The notes beneath the pieces are model-generated. The model was not told the origin of the DNA. It made no database searches and saw only the letters and a program-made list of their open reading frames with translations. A stretch of 64,000 bases of DNA from Lotus japonicus (Eukaryota > Streptophyta > Magnoliopsida > Fabales > Fabaceae), in contig NC_080042.1 in assembly GCF_012489685.1 (NCBI RefSeq), positions 2,358,501 to 2,422,500 on the forward strand, written 5' to 3'. This document shows, one piece after another, positions 45,535 to 55,080 of the stretch. Numbering within the stretch: the first letter of the stretch is position 1; each line of letters begins with the position of its first letter. The translations under genes were made by a program, and so were the position numbers.

Positions 45535-45971
45535 GACCTTTGTACCTTCTGCTTCTGGACTCAGAGGAGAAGTACTTGGTCTTCAGAGCCAGCTTACTCT
45601 TGGACTTCAGAATCTTAACTACTTAGCTTTTGATCCTTCAGAGCGTCTGATCCTTCAGAGCGTCTGATCCTTCAGAGGGTCTGATCCTTCAGAGCTTCTA
45701 GTGAGCTGAGTCCATATCAGAGCTTTATGATCTTCAGAATTTCTGAAGCTTTATCTACTGTTCAGATTGAACATAGTACGTGCGAAAGTTTTGCAGAGGT
45801 TGCTCTTTGAACATTGCTCTTCTGAATCATGTGAAGTAGAACCAGAGTCTTGGCCTGTCATTTGAACACTCAGAAAACAACGTTAGAGTATCATAATTGT
45901 TCATACTTAATAGTTAACTTGTAATCATCAAAACATAGAGTTGTACTACTAGATCAAAACTTGAACTTACA
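45535..45971 (-). repeat. SIRE 5' LTR, second segment
   Basis: It resumes at GACCTTTGTACC and ends GAACTTACA. It carries four 17-bp TCTGATCCTTCAGAG units (three in the 3' LTR). The target-site copy ACCAC follows at 45972-45976. Confidence 0.9.
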
Positions 45972-45976
45972 ACCAC

Positions 45977-46179
45977 CTCAACACCTTGGCCAATCTCGAT
46001 CATCCGCAGATGGACAACACAAGGGGACCAACACAGTCAACCCAAGTCACGTGGAGACCAACACAATCAATCCACAAGTTCTCAGGGAGACCAACACAGT
46101 CAATCACTATCCCATGACTCAATCATGGTTATCACGTGGAGACCGACACAGTCAATCCACAATTCACCCTCGCGTGCAA
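45977..46179 (-). repeat. Continuation of the gypsy LTR split by SIRE
   Basis: It continues 25716-26319 and matches 63709-63905 (CTCAACACCTTGGCCAATCT), with repeated GGAGACCAACACAGTCAA words. It stops at GCGTGCAA where another LTR start abuts. Confidence 0.8.
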
Positions 46180-47198
46180 TGTAACGCCCCGATTTCTCGA
46201 GTATCACACAGTAAACCAAACGTCACCATTTTCTTAAAGAATTTTCTTCGTTCAATTATTAATCTTGAATTAATGCCAAAAGTTCAATTAATTCGAAACT
46301 CTTGAAAACTTTACGATATAAATATGCGGAATAAATAAGAAATGCATTTCTGAATAAAATGCTCGTAAATAAAGAAACTGTAATTCCAAAGTACATAAAT
46401 TAAACCTTGGGCTGAAGCCCTACATCAAGGTACATCAAAAGAAAACCCGATAGTAAGTACATCTAAAGTTAAAGAAAAATCCATCAAAACCGCATTTTTG
46501 TACACATGAAGTCATAGCTTTTCACATAGAAATCCCTAAACTCTACCCATGTCGTAGAGATCAGCCCTTACCTTGTTTTCTTGATCTGAAAAGAATGGAA
46601 GAATGAAGCTTGGATAATCTGCTCCTTGCTGTCCAAGTTCCTCTTCTACTCGAACCCTAGCATTTAGACAGCAGGAACAGCGTGCATTAAAACTGGTCTC
46701 CAGAATTCATTTCTCTGCCAAAATTGACATACTATACATGCCTGGAAAGCTATTCTGAAAATATACAACTTTCTAGTTTATCACTTTTTCATCGGAGACC
46801 CAGAATTAGGTGATATTAGGCTCTGAAGCTCGCTGTCCAGTACAGAAAACTGGCAGTGATACTTTTACCTTCAAATTAATTCCTAACCATTTGAGTCCAA
46901 GTTTCTAGGCCATGTTCCAGCAAATATACAGCACATATTCCTCCTCTAAATTCCAGTAGCAACATCTCATCATAATCATTAAGAATTTAATCAATCTTAG
47001 GCATATGAATCATCATGAATCGGATCTAAGCAAAACTCATAGCAAGGGTGACATCTATAATAGTGATTTGCAAAGAGGCATGGCATCCATCATCTCATCA
47101 TCTTAAACAGTTGGAATGACGAGCATATGGCAGATAATCAAGCCCTAAACCCCTCATGCATTCTCATACATCATTCATCATCATAAAGATTACACCCT
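46180..47198 (-). repeat. Gypsy LTR fragment with internal deletion
   Basis: It starts TGTAACGCCCCGATTTCTCG. At about 46463 it jumps from sequence like 39790 to sequence like 41363, so roughly 1.6 kb found in the 39536 LTR is absent. It ends at the Cassandra fragment near 47198. Confidence 0.75.
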
Positions 47199-47675
47199 TA
47201 ACTGTAAAGTCCATCCCTATACAGTCTCGGAATACCTCTTGTTCGGGTGTGAGATCGGTTCATTCATGTGCCCCTCCGCCTAGAAGCCTGCCAGGAGCCG
47301 CTCCTTGTCCGTGCCTCACTGCACCGGCGATCACTCCCCGCCCTCGTCGGCCCCAGGCGTCACAGGCCCACCAACTTCCGCTTGGTTCGTCCTCGAACCA
47401 CACCGTACTGGGAGAGGTCGGCTCTGATACCAATTGTAACATCCTGACTTGATAGATTGGCCTCACGGTAACAACACGAGTCTTTTCAGCGCGCTTTGTC
47501 CTCACTCGCGCGCTTCATGGGAAAACTTCCCAGGAGGTCACCCATCACGACATTGCTCCAAGGCCAGCACACTTAACCATGGAGTTCTTATTAGTTGGGC
47601 TCCTGAAAAGAAGTTGCAACTTGTTGTCATGAGAAGTACCAATCAAATCTTCTATGCCCTCCTCAACTGTATAGT
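47199..47675 (-). mobile_element. Cassandra-type TRIM, both LTRs truncated
   Basis: Only about 25 bp of the 3' LTR remain (47199-47223). The internal domain 47224-47434 is about 50 bp longer than in the sister copies, with an extra CGCCTAGAAGCCTGCCAGGA region. The primer site is at 47421-47432. The 5' LTR starts TGTAACATCCTGAC at 47435 and is cut at 47675 by the Athila-type LTR. The 5S-like segment is at 47527-47595. Confidence 0.85.
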
Positions 47676-48068
47676 TGATGACCCTATTTTAGTAGTGTTT
47701 TTAGGGTAATTTCTTTGTGTGTTTTGAGTCTTTTTGTTGAGTCTCATGTAGTGTTTCATGCATTCTCATGCATTTTTGTCTTTTCGTTAGTCTTTATTTT
47801 GTTTTGGTAATTTAGTAGTTTTATAGGGAGTTTTCTTGCATTTTAAGTAAAGTTTAGGACTTGCATGATTTTGTTGTGTTTTTTTTGAAGGACCTCTTGT
47901 GCTAATGAGCTCTTGGAGCTTCTAGAATCTTCCTTGACTTGTTGGTTAGGTTTGGAGAGCAGAAACTAAAGGAGAAAGAAGGCCAAGAAGCATGGAATTG
48001 ATGGAGAACTTAAAGAGGATTGAAAAGAGGAGTTTCAGAAGCCAGAAAGTCCTTTTCAGCCGAGCTTA

Positions 48069-48174
48069 AGCGCCTAGGCGCTGGGAATGGGCGCCTAGGC
48101 GCCAATTAGGTCCAGGGGCATGTTTTTCAACATGCAATTGGCGCTCAGGCGCTCTGAATTGGCGCCTGAGCGCC
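48069..48174. promoter_or_regulatory. GGCGCC palindrome cluster upstream of LTR TATA box
   Basis: Units are AGCGCCTAGGCGCT (48069), GGCGCCTAGGCGCC (48090), GGCGCTCAGGCGCT (48140) and GGCGCCTGAGCGCC (48161). Each is a near-perfect 14-bp palindrome in an otherwise AT-rich LTR, ending 20 bp before the TATA box. Cluster copies are at 56843-56942 (LTR2, one unit lost) and 52050-52155 (solo LTR). They are possible protein-binding sites; no factor is known to me. Confidence 0.6.
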
Positions 48175-48193
48175 CAGCCTCGTTTATTTTGCC

Positions 48194-48202
48194 TATAAAT
48201 AA
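48194..48202 (+). promoter_or_regulatory. TATA box of Athila-type LTR1
   Basis: TATAAATAA is 520 bp into the LTR. The equivalents are 56960-56967 in LTR2 and 52013-52020 (minus) in the solo LTR. Confidence 0.6.
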
Positions 48203-48999
48203 GGTTTAGGCCAATTTCTTTGATACATTTGGACATTTCACTCATTTTTGATCAAGTTTGAGAGCTGAGGAGAACTTTGGGGCCAAGGGAGGCTTCCAAC
48301 TTGTATTTTTTCTCAGGTTTTCTTTACATTTCCTTTATGAATTCACTAGCCATGAGTGGCTAGTTTACTTTTTGCTTTGGGTTAAGAGATTCTATGAAAC
48401 TTTAGTTTGTTAAATCCTATCTCTATGCATGAGTTCTTGATTCAATCTTGTATTTCAATTCCTTATTGCATGTTTAGCTTTTGTGCACCTTTGCTATAGG
48501 CTAGATTATAATCAAATGGAAATTTGTTATGATTTAGGGACATGAATTGGAATAGATCCTTCTATACTTGCTTCTAGGCATAGAGTGAGGGTAGGGTTTT
48601 GTTGGCCTGAATATACATGCTATCATACCTCTTATGAATGTTTAAGTACACAAGCAATTGGGCTTAACTTTCAATTTGAGAGAATTACTTTTGTGAGTAC
48701 ATAGGCTATAACAACAAGAATTAAATCAAGGTTTCACATGCATAGGATAGGTGGACTAAAATGGATTAGATGATCAACAACCCAAGGAAATTTTCCATCA
48801 ATTGTTATTTCAAACTTTACCAACATTGCCCTTTTGCAAATCTTTTGTTACAATCAACCAAAACCAATTTCTGAATTTTACTGTTTGAAGAACTTGCAAA
48901 CTTTAGGCTTAAATCAACAATTCTCACTCACAATCCCTGAGGTTCGATATTTTAAAACCCGGAGGTATTCGTACATTTGCGAATTGACCAACAAGTTTT

Positions 49000-49017
49000 T
49001 GGCGCCGTTGCCGGGGA
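49000..49017 (+). other. Primer-binding site, tRNA-Asp type
   Basis: TGGCGCCGTTGCCGGGGA is an 18-base complement to the 3' end of plant tRNA-Asp, six bases after the LTR end. The internal2 copy at 57781-57798 has four transitions and is probably dead. Confidence 0.9.
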
Positions 49018-49089
49018 TTGTTTGTGGTTTTTGGTTTAAGTTAAAGAGTTTGTTTGTTTGTTTTACTAAGCATTGCATTGAATAGGTGT

Positions 49090-49121
49090 TACTAACCTTT
49101 TCTCTGTTTTTGTGATTTCAG
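49090..49121 (+). other. Candidate splice branch site and acceptor before gag
   Basis: TACTAAC at 49090-49096, a T-rich tract and TTTCAG ending at 49121 stand four bases before the gag ATG. The same array precedes the second gag (acceptor at 57902). No donor could be fixed; one may lie in the LTR. Confidence 0.45.
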
Positions 49122-49124
49122 TTT

Positions 49125-49970
49125 ATGCACAGTAGACTTGGTTCGGATCCACTGCTGTTTGATCCGGAGCCAGAACGCACCCTCCATCGTCGACGAGCTC
49201 AACAAAGAGCTGCTGAGTTAGCCGCCATGGCTGCCCATATGACGGAGGAGGAGATGCAAGCCCACATTGAAGATAGAGTGAATGAGGTTCTTGCTCAAAG
49301 AGTTCAAGAGCAAGAATTGGAGAATGCCAATCGTTCTCTTAGAGACCTCACCTCGGCTGCCATGAGCTACGATTATCCGGGCAGCATAGTTTCCCCCGAT
49401 GGTACGGGAAATTTTGAGCTGAGGCTGGCATTCATTAATTTGGTGAGCCAAAATCAGTATGGTGGAGGTGCTCTTGAAGATTCTCATGCACACATGGAGC
49501 GGTTTATCCGCAATTGCAACACCTACAGAGTTCAGAACGTTTCAGTGGACACCATCCGCTTGAGTTTATTCCCCTTCTCATTGAGGGATACTGCTGAGGA
49601 GTGGTTGAACTCACAGCCCCAAGGTAGCATTACATCTTGGGAAGACTTGGCTGAGAAGTTCACCACAAGGTTTGTTCCAAGAGCCCTCTTGAGAAAGCTC
49701 AAGAATGACATCATGACTTTTACTCAATCCACCGATGAGAATCTCTATGGAGCTTGGGAGAGGTTCAAGAAGCTCTTGAGGAGGTGTCCTCAACATAACC
49801 TTACTCAAGCTGAACAAGTAGCAAAGTTCTATGATGGTCTCCAATATTCTTCGAGGTTTGGTTTAGATGCGGCTTCAAGTGGAGAGTTCGATGCCTTACT
49901 TCCACAAGTGGGGTACGAGTTGATTGAAAAAATGGCTATAAGAGCCATGAACTCTAGTAATGATCGCTAA
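49125..49970 (+). CDS. gag: Gag N-terminal part, copy 1, ends at a nonsense codon
   Basis: 281 codons: a charged N-terminus (RRRAQQRAAELAAMAAHMTE), then a Retrotrans_gag domain at about residues 95-260 (FINLVSQNQYGG, HAHMERFIRNCNTYR, SLFPFSLRDTAEEWLNS, WEDLAEKFTTRFVP, FKKLLRRCPQHNL). TAA at 49968 replaces CAA seen at the same place in copy 2 (58639 region); beyond it the frame stays open. The product would be a truncated Gag without the C-terminal region. Confidence 0.88.
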   Translation: MHSRLGSDPLLFDPEPERTLHRRRAQQRAAELAAMAAHMTEEEMQAHIEDRVNEVLAQRVQEQELENANRSLRDLTSAAMSYDYPGSIVSPDGTGNFELRLAFINLVSQNQYGGGALEDSHAHMERFIRNCNTYRVQNVSVDTIRLSLFPFSLRDTAEEWLNSQPQGSITSWEDLAEKFTTRFVPRALLRKLKNDIMTFTQSTDENLYGAWERFKKLLRRCPQHNLTQAEQVAKFYDGLQYSSRFGLDAASSGEFDALLPQVGYELIEKMAIRAMNSSNDR

Positions 49971-50543
49971 GCCCGAAGAGGAGTCCTTGAGGTTGAAGCT
50001 TATGATCAACTTATGGCCTCCAACAAGCAACTCTCCAAGCAAATGAATGAGATTCAAAATCAAATGAAGACTACCAAGATTGGTGGTCGAGTTGCCAAGG
50101 TGGAGTGTGTGACTTGTGGAGGGCCACATGACAGCGAAGAATGCACGGAGACTAGACCGGAGGAGGAAGTGAAGGCCATGGGTCAAGCTCAGAATGACCC
50201 ATTTTCAAATACTTACAATCCAGGATGGAGGAATCACCCCAATTTTTCTTGGAGGCAAGGTAATAGTGGTCAAGGTAATGGCTTTCAAAGGCAATTTCCT
50301 AGCCAAGGTTTCCAAGGCCAAAGCTCAAGACAACCTCAAGAGAGAGGAGAAGGTGAAGGTAGTGGTTCCAAGAAGAGCTTAGAGGAGTTGGTGGAAACTT
50401 TCATCAACCGGACGGAGAATAATTACAAGAATCAAGAGGCGGCTATCAAGAATCTTGAGAATCAATTTGGCCAGCTGGCCAAGCAAATAGCCGAGAGACC
50501 TCAAGGTAAATTTCCCTTCGAAACTATCCCCAATCCTAAGTAA
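49971..50543 (+). pseudogene. gag: Gag C-terminal region, copy 1
   Basis: In the same frame as gag. It contains a CCHC-like knuckle CVTCGGPHDSEEC, then a Gln/Gly/Asn-rich stretch (SWRQGNSGQGNGFQRQFPSQ) and a predicted coiled coil (NYKNQEAAIKNLENQFGQLA). It ends at TAA (PNPK stop) where copy 2 has CAA. Two C-to-T nonsense changes thus cut copy 1 Gag in three. Confidence 0.85.
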
Positions 50544-51254
50544 GAAAATGCCTCTGTTGTAGCCACTAGAAGTGGGAGAGTGAAGAATGAATTGAAGGAA
50601 AACACAGAGGGAGAAAAGAGAGAGGAGATAGTGGGAGGAGAAATAGTTGTGCCTATTAAGGTGAGAGCGGAAGTTGATCTTACTTCTGAAACTAGCAAGG
50701 TTCCGTTCCCTAAAGCATTGGCTAAGAAGAGCTTAGATAAAAAGTTTTCAAAATTTGTTGATGTTTTCAAAAAGCTCCACATTAGTATTCCTTTTGCCGA
50801 TGCTTTGGAACAAATGCCTATATATGCTAAGTTTATGAAGGATATTTTGCATAAGAGAAGAAGGTTGAAGGGAGTAGATGAGACGGTGTTAATGACGGAG
50901 GAATGTAGTGCCATTTTGCAGCGGAAAATGCCTAAGAAAAGAAGAGACCCCGGAAGTTTTACTATTCCGGTGGAAATTGAAGGCATGGCAGATATGGAAG
51001 CCTTGTGCGATCTTGGAGCGAGCATCAATTTGATGCCGCTCACCATGTTTGAGAGGATGAACCTAGGAGAGGTTACTCCAACCATGCTATCCTTGCAAAT
51101 GGCGGATCGATCCCTCAAGACTCCATATGGGATTGTGGAGGATGTAATGGTGCGGGTGGACAAGTATGTGTTCCCCGTGGATTTTGTTGTGCTTGATATG
51201 GAGGAGGATGAGAAGATTCCTCTCATCCTTGGTCGACCTTTCTTAGCTACTGGT
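50544..51254 (+). pseudogene. Aspartic protease, copy 1, interrupted by a solo LTR
   Basis: It is in the same frame. A linker precedes the retropepsin motif ALCDLGASINLMPL (Asp near 51008) and LILGRPFLATG, the Athila-type protease pattern DLGAS. Reading stops inside the solo LTR that starts at 51255; the sequence resumes at 52553. Confidence 0.88.
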
Positions 51255-52547
51255 TGTTGGTAAATCCGCAAGTGTACGAATCCACCCGGTTTTAAATATC
51301 GAACCACAAGGATTGTGAGTGACTAAATTCAGTTTAAGCTTTGAGTTTGAAGGTTGGTTTTATTGAATAAGAGATATGTTGAAGTAGTACTAAGGAAAAA
51401 GGAAAATAAAAAGACAATTCAGAAAAGAGCATGCTTTGGGTTCTTGTTCAACTAGTCAATTTAAGCACATCATTCTATGCACATGTTCTCATGGATCTCT
51501 CCTTGATGATATAGCCTAGTTACTCACTTATTGATTCCTCACATAAGCAATTCTGTCATACTAAAAGCTAAGCCCAATTCCTTGTGTACTTAGTCATTTA
51601 TATGAGGTTTTAGATCATGCAATTTCAGGCCATCAAACCCCAACCCTTCCTCTATTCCTAGTAGCAAGTATAGAAGGGGTAATCCCAAATCGGTTCCCTA
51701 ATCTATAACAAACTTCCGTTCTGATTATAGAATAGTATAAAGCAAGCATGCATACAAGCTTAGATTGAAATTCAGAAAATGGGATTCAAGGGAAGAAGGA
51801 GAACATGTGGGAAAGAACTTAAGATTATAACTCAAATATAAAAAGTCTTACAAAGAAATCCAAAGCAAAAGAAGAGAGATTAGCCAAGCATGGCAAGCTG
51901 GCTAAGAACCTGAATTACAAGCTTGGAAGCCCTCTCTTACTCTCCTAGATGATCCTCTACCTCTGAATTTTACAAAGTATCAAAAGATTACCAAAGAAAA
52001 TGACTAAAATCCTATTTATAGGCAAAATTCCCGAGTCCGGGCTGTTCTGGGCGCTCAGGCGCCAATTCAGAGCGCCTGAGCGCCAATTGCATACCCAAAA
52101 CATGCTTTCTGGAGCTAATTGGCGCCTAGGCGCCCATTCCCAGCGCCTACGCGCTTATGCTCGCCTGAAAAGGACTTTTTGGCTTCTGAAACTCCTCTTT
52201 TCAATCCTCTTTAAGTTCTTCATCAATTCCATGCTTCTTGGCCTTCTTTCTCCTTCAGTTTCTGCTCTCCAAACCTAACCAACAAGTCAAGGAAGATTCT
52301 AGAAGCTCCAAGAGCTCATTAGCACAAGAGGTCCTTCATAAAACACAACAAAACCATGCAAGTCCTAAACTTTACTTAAAATGCAAGAAAACTACCTATA
52401 AAACTACTAAATTACCAAAACAAAATAAAGACTAAAGAAAAGAATAAAAATGCATGAGAATGCATGAAACACTACATGAGACACAAGAAAAAGACTCAAA
52501 ACCTACAAGGAAAAACCCTAAAAACATCATATAAACCCGGGTCATCA
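51255..52547 (-). repeat. Solo LTR of the same Athila-type family, inserted in reverse
   Basis: The 1,293-bp LTR runs TGTTGGTAAATCC to ...GGGTCATCA, the reverse complement of LTR1 ends. It is flanked by CTGGT (51250-51254) and CTAGT (52548-52552), a target duplication with one G-to-A change. Copy 2 at 59925 shows the uninterrupted sequence. It includes its own palindrome cluster and TATA box. Confidence 0.93.
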
Positions 52548-52552
52548 CTAGT

Positions 52553-53035
52553 AGAGCTAAGATTGATGTTGACAAGGGTCACCTCATTCTCCGTGTTGGT
52601 AAGGAAAAGGTACGATTTTCTGTTTTTAATCCTATGATTAAGACTAACCATGACAATGACTTTGTCTGTGATGTGATTAGAAGCAGGTCAAAGGTTTCAG
52701 AAGAGACCCCCAAAGTTAATGCCCAAATTGATGAGTTCCATCCGGCTCTCATCAAGCTTGTTAGTGGTAACAAGTATGGGGGGTCCAAGTACGAGAACTT
52801 ACATGCTCATTTGGTGAAGTTTACCCAAGCTAGCACCCTTGCTAAGATTGAGGGCGTTTCAAGTGATGAAGTGAAGATTAAACTCTTCCCTCATTCTTTG
52901 TCAAGGGAGGCTAGAGCTTGGTTTGATGAGCAAGAGGACATTGCCTCATGGGAGGATTTACTCCAGAGGTTTTGTGCAAGGTTTCTTCCCTGCACTTGTG
53001 GTAAGTTAATCAATGGAAAGGAATTTCCTTCCTAA
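52553..53035 (+). pseudogene. Protease tail and second Gag domain (Gag2), copy 1
   Basis: It continues the protease (AKIDVDKGHLILRVGKE), then a short linker, then FHPALIKLVSGNKYGGSKYE, HAHLVKFTQASTLAKIEGVS, KLFPHSLSREARAWFDEQED and WEDLLQRFCARFLP. This lines up with Gag1 (FINLVSQNQYGG, HAHMERF, LFPFSLRDTAEEWLNS, WEDLAEKFTTRFVP), so it is a second, diverged Gag domain in the position where RT should start. The ORF ends shortly after FLP. Confidence 0.85.
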
Positions 53036-53200
53036 CACCATCGGAAGGAGAGTCCACCTAGGACTATAACCTAGGGCTAAATGGGAGACAACCCACTCTT
53101 TTAATTTTGTTATCTTCTTTATCTTATAATTTTGTAGTGTTTTAGGTGTTTTTTTTTTCAAAAAAAAAAAAGAAAAAAAAGTAAAAAAATTTTGTGAAAA
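53036..53200. other. Non-coding link with A-rich tract
   Basis: The stretch after the Gag2 stop includes CATCGGAAGGAGAGTCCACC and GGGAGACAACCCACTC, sequences usually seen after the end of pol in Athila-type elements, then a T- and A-homopolymer stretch (53145-53200). Confidence 0.5.
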
Positions 53201-53210
53201 AACTGGGCTG

Positions 53211-53345
53211 AGCGCCTAGGCGCCAATTCATGAGCGCCTAGGCGCCAAGTCATGAGCGCCTAGGCGCCAATTAGTGGCAGAGGCACTGCCTCTGGAACTG
53301 GGTTGAGCGCCTGAGCGTTCCCCTCGAGCGCTTGAGCGCTCCTGT
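53211..53345. promoter_or_regulatory. GGCGCC palindrome cluster upstream of the internal TATA box
   Basis: Three units AGCGCCTAGGCGCC at 53211, 53233 and 53255 are followed by GAGCGCCTGAGCG and CGAGCGCTTGAGCGCTC (53305-53342). They are the same motif as in the LTR but otherwise embedded in unrelated sequence. In copy 2 it is at 60565-60675 with one unit fewer. Confidence 0.6.
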
Positions 53346-53421
53346 TCGTGTTTTAGCCCACATTTTGGGATTTTAAAACCCCAACCTTTCATTTTCCCAC
53401 TCTTAACTCTCATTTCTCTCA

Positions 53422-53427
53422 TATAAA
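53422..53427 (+). promoter_or_regulatory. Candidate internal TATA box for the second ORF
   Basis: TATAAA in CTCATATAAACGCACCCCAC is followed by a C/T-rich leader typical of plant transcription starts. The copy 2 equivalent is 60754-60759. It precedes a leader intron: donor AAG/GTAAGT near 53561, acceptor TTTGCAG/ATG at 54000. Confidence 0.5.
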
Positions 53428-54000
53428 CGCACCCCACTCTCTCCAAACCCCATTTCTACTTCTCATTTCTCACTTGCACACACTTTGGTTCTTCCTTTTG
53501 CTTCAAAGTTCTGCATTGCATCAAGTCTATTCCACTTGCACCCACTCACTCTCCAGTCAAGGTAAGTTCCATTTTCCACTTCCCTTCATCATAGTTCATG
53601 AGTTTTGCAATGCATGCTTCTTTTGGGTATGGGTGAGTGGATTTGTGCTAGTGCAAGTTGGGTTTGGGTTGTATTTGTTCATTATGGGTTGGTTGCGTGC
53701 TTAATTAGAAAGGGGTTGGGAATTTGTGAGGAATGGGTAGTTAGGATTTTGTGGATTAGTTTAGTTTAGCTTTTGCTTATAAGGTGTTTGTTAGAATGCC
53801 TCAATGGGTTCTCTTAGTCTATTTTTGGCAAGTGCTTGTGGTAATCTTTCTCGCTTTGCCAAAATCACTAAGAGACTTGTTGGGTGCTCTTAGGTTGTTT
53901 TATTCTTGTTTTTGTACAAAGTTTCTCCTTTAATTTCTTTTCATTTTTGAACTAACATTTCTAACGTCTGTGGCTTGTGTATGTGCTAACAACTTTGCAG

Positions 54001-55080
54001 ATGCCTGCAAAAAGATCAAGAACCAACGCAAGGGCTGCAGCTTCTTCCTCCACCTCCCGGAGCTTTGATCGCTCCCGCTTCCTTTCATTGAAAAATGAGG
54101 AGTTTTATCGATCTCACCTAGCACACAAGGAGTGTGTGAAGGAGCGGGGAGTTCTTTATCGGGAGGGAAGAAGAGACCTCTTGGGCATGCAAGAAGCCAT
54201 GGAGATTAGGAGGTGGAAGAATTGGGTCAACCCCATTCCATTTGCTTGTGAGGTCATGGTTAGGGAGTTCTACGCGAACACCTACTGTGACAATCAAGAG
54301 GACAGGTCCAGGCCACCGGTGAATTCATCTTGGTTCAGGGGAGATGTGATTGACTACAATCCAGCAGTCATTCGCAGGCATCTTGGTCTCCTCACGGAGG
54401 ACCAAGAGAAGGAGCTTTTCCCCGAGAAGGCCACCTATCATGAGCTCTTAGAGGAGAAGTCACTGGAGATCTTGGTGGACATGAAGGCAGTGATTGTTAG
54501 GCCTGGGCGGGACTGGGAAGCAGTTGATGATGAGATCATTTTTGTACGGAGGAAGGATATGACACCGCTGGCTAGAGTTTGGGCTGAATTTTTTCAGGAT
54601 TCCCTCATTCCTAGCTCTAACAAAACTGAAGTTAGAGAGGTTACAATGGTTGCCATCTACTGCATTGTGAGAGGCCATCCTATGGATGTGGCCACCATCA
54701 TTGCTGGTCGGATTTATTCCCTCTACAACAGGAGTAAAGACAAGCATCGGCCCATCTTTCCTTACTTGATTTGCTCTTTGATTCATGCGGTGAGGGACAG
54801 AGCTAGGAGGCCAGTCCATGTTATTGAGAAGAGGTTGCTTGTGGCACCTCTGCTCAGTAAGGAGAGGATCACTCAACTCTATAAAGAATGGACGACAAGA
54901 TTGCCTCAAGAGGAGGAAGAGGAAGAGGATCCTGAGGAGCCAGCGGAAGAAGATGAAGAAGAAGAGGAAGAAGAAGAGGAGGAAGAAGAAAATGTTGAGG
55001 TGGTGAATGAGGTGGTTACTCCACCACGTGCTGACCCTTCTCCTGCTTGGATGGAGGCCGCTTTCGGGTGGATTTTTTGA
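54001..55080 (+). CDS. Second ORF, PF20167-like plant transposon protein, copy 1
   Basis: 359 residues from the ATG directly at the predicted 3' splice site (TTTGCAG/ATG). The basic N-terminus (KRSRTNARAAA) is followed by WKNWVNPIPFACEVMVREFY and SSWFRGDVIDYNPAVIRRHL. This is the pattern of the putative plant transposon protein domain (PF20167, often labelled Transposase_32) found next to Athila-type pol genes. A long Glu-rich run lies at about residues 305-333. The reading frame stops at 55078, but an overlapping frame (to 55268) gives a plausible continuing C-terminus (YNGPMDFNTLEQGMIDLSLM), so a frameshift near 55060-55080 is likely. Function is unknown; sometimes called env-like. Confidence 0.75.
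   Translation: MPAKRSRTNARAAASSSTSRSFDRSRFLSLKNEEFYRSHLAHKECVKERGVLYREGRRDLLGMQEAMEIRRWKNWVNPIPFACEVMVREFYANTYCDNQEDRSRPPVNSSWFRGDVIDYNPAVIRRHLGLLTEDQEKELFPEKATYHELLEEKSLEILVDMKAVIVRPGRDWEAVDDEIIFVRRKDMTPLARVWAEFFQDSLIPSSNKTEVREVTMVAIYCIVRGHPMDVATIIAGRIYSLYNRSKDKHRPIFPYLICSLIHAVRDRARRPVHVIEKRLLVAPLLSKERITQLYKEWTTRLPQEEEEEEDPEEPAEEDEEEEEEEEEEEENVEVVNEVVTPPRADPSPAWMEAAFGWIF

Larger units (their letters stand above)
26325..45971 (-). mobile_element. SIRE/Maximus-type Ty1-copia element, decayed, with nested insertions
   Basis: Direct repeats ACCAC at 26320-26324 and 45972-45976 flank LTRs with TGAAGG...TTACA ends (TGTAA...CCTTCA in sense). Reading the minus strand from right to left: 5' LTR, tRNA-Met primer-binding site, gag, protease, integrase, RT, RNase H, env-like ORF, an opposite-strand ORF, polypurine tract, 3' LTR. 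Copia gene order (integrase before RT) and a downstream env-like ORF identify the SIRE/Maximus lineage. Insertions are solo LTRs of the same family at 34502-35724 and 30117-31635, and a 6.4-kb chimeric block inside the 5' LTR (39126-45534). Stops, frameshifts and an RT deletion make it inactive. Confidence 0.92.
47676..48993 (+). repeat. Athila-type LTR1
   Basis: It runs TGATGACCCTATTTTAG to ...GACCAACA, 1,318 bp. It contains four GGCGCC-type palindromes (48069-48174) just before a TATA box. LTR2 is the same but for substitutions, one shortened palindrome and a 57461 insertion. Confidence 0.9.

Noticed and set aside
48834..49085. 83-codon ORF before gag (also 57615-57866)
   Set aside because: Spans the LTR end and primer-binding site, so it is an accidental open frame.
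50501..51307. 268-codon minus ORF (and 59173-59949)
   Set aside because: Antisense shadow of the Gag-protease frame.
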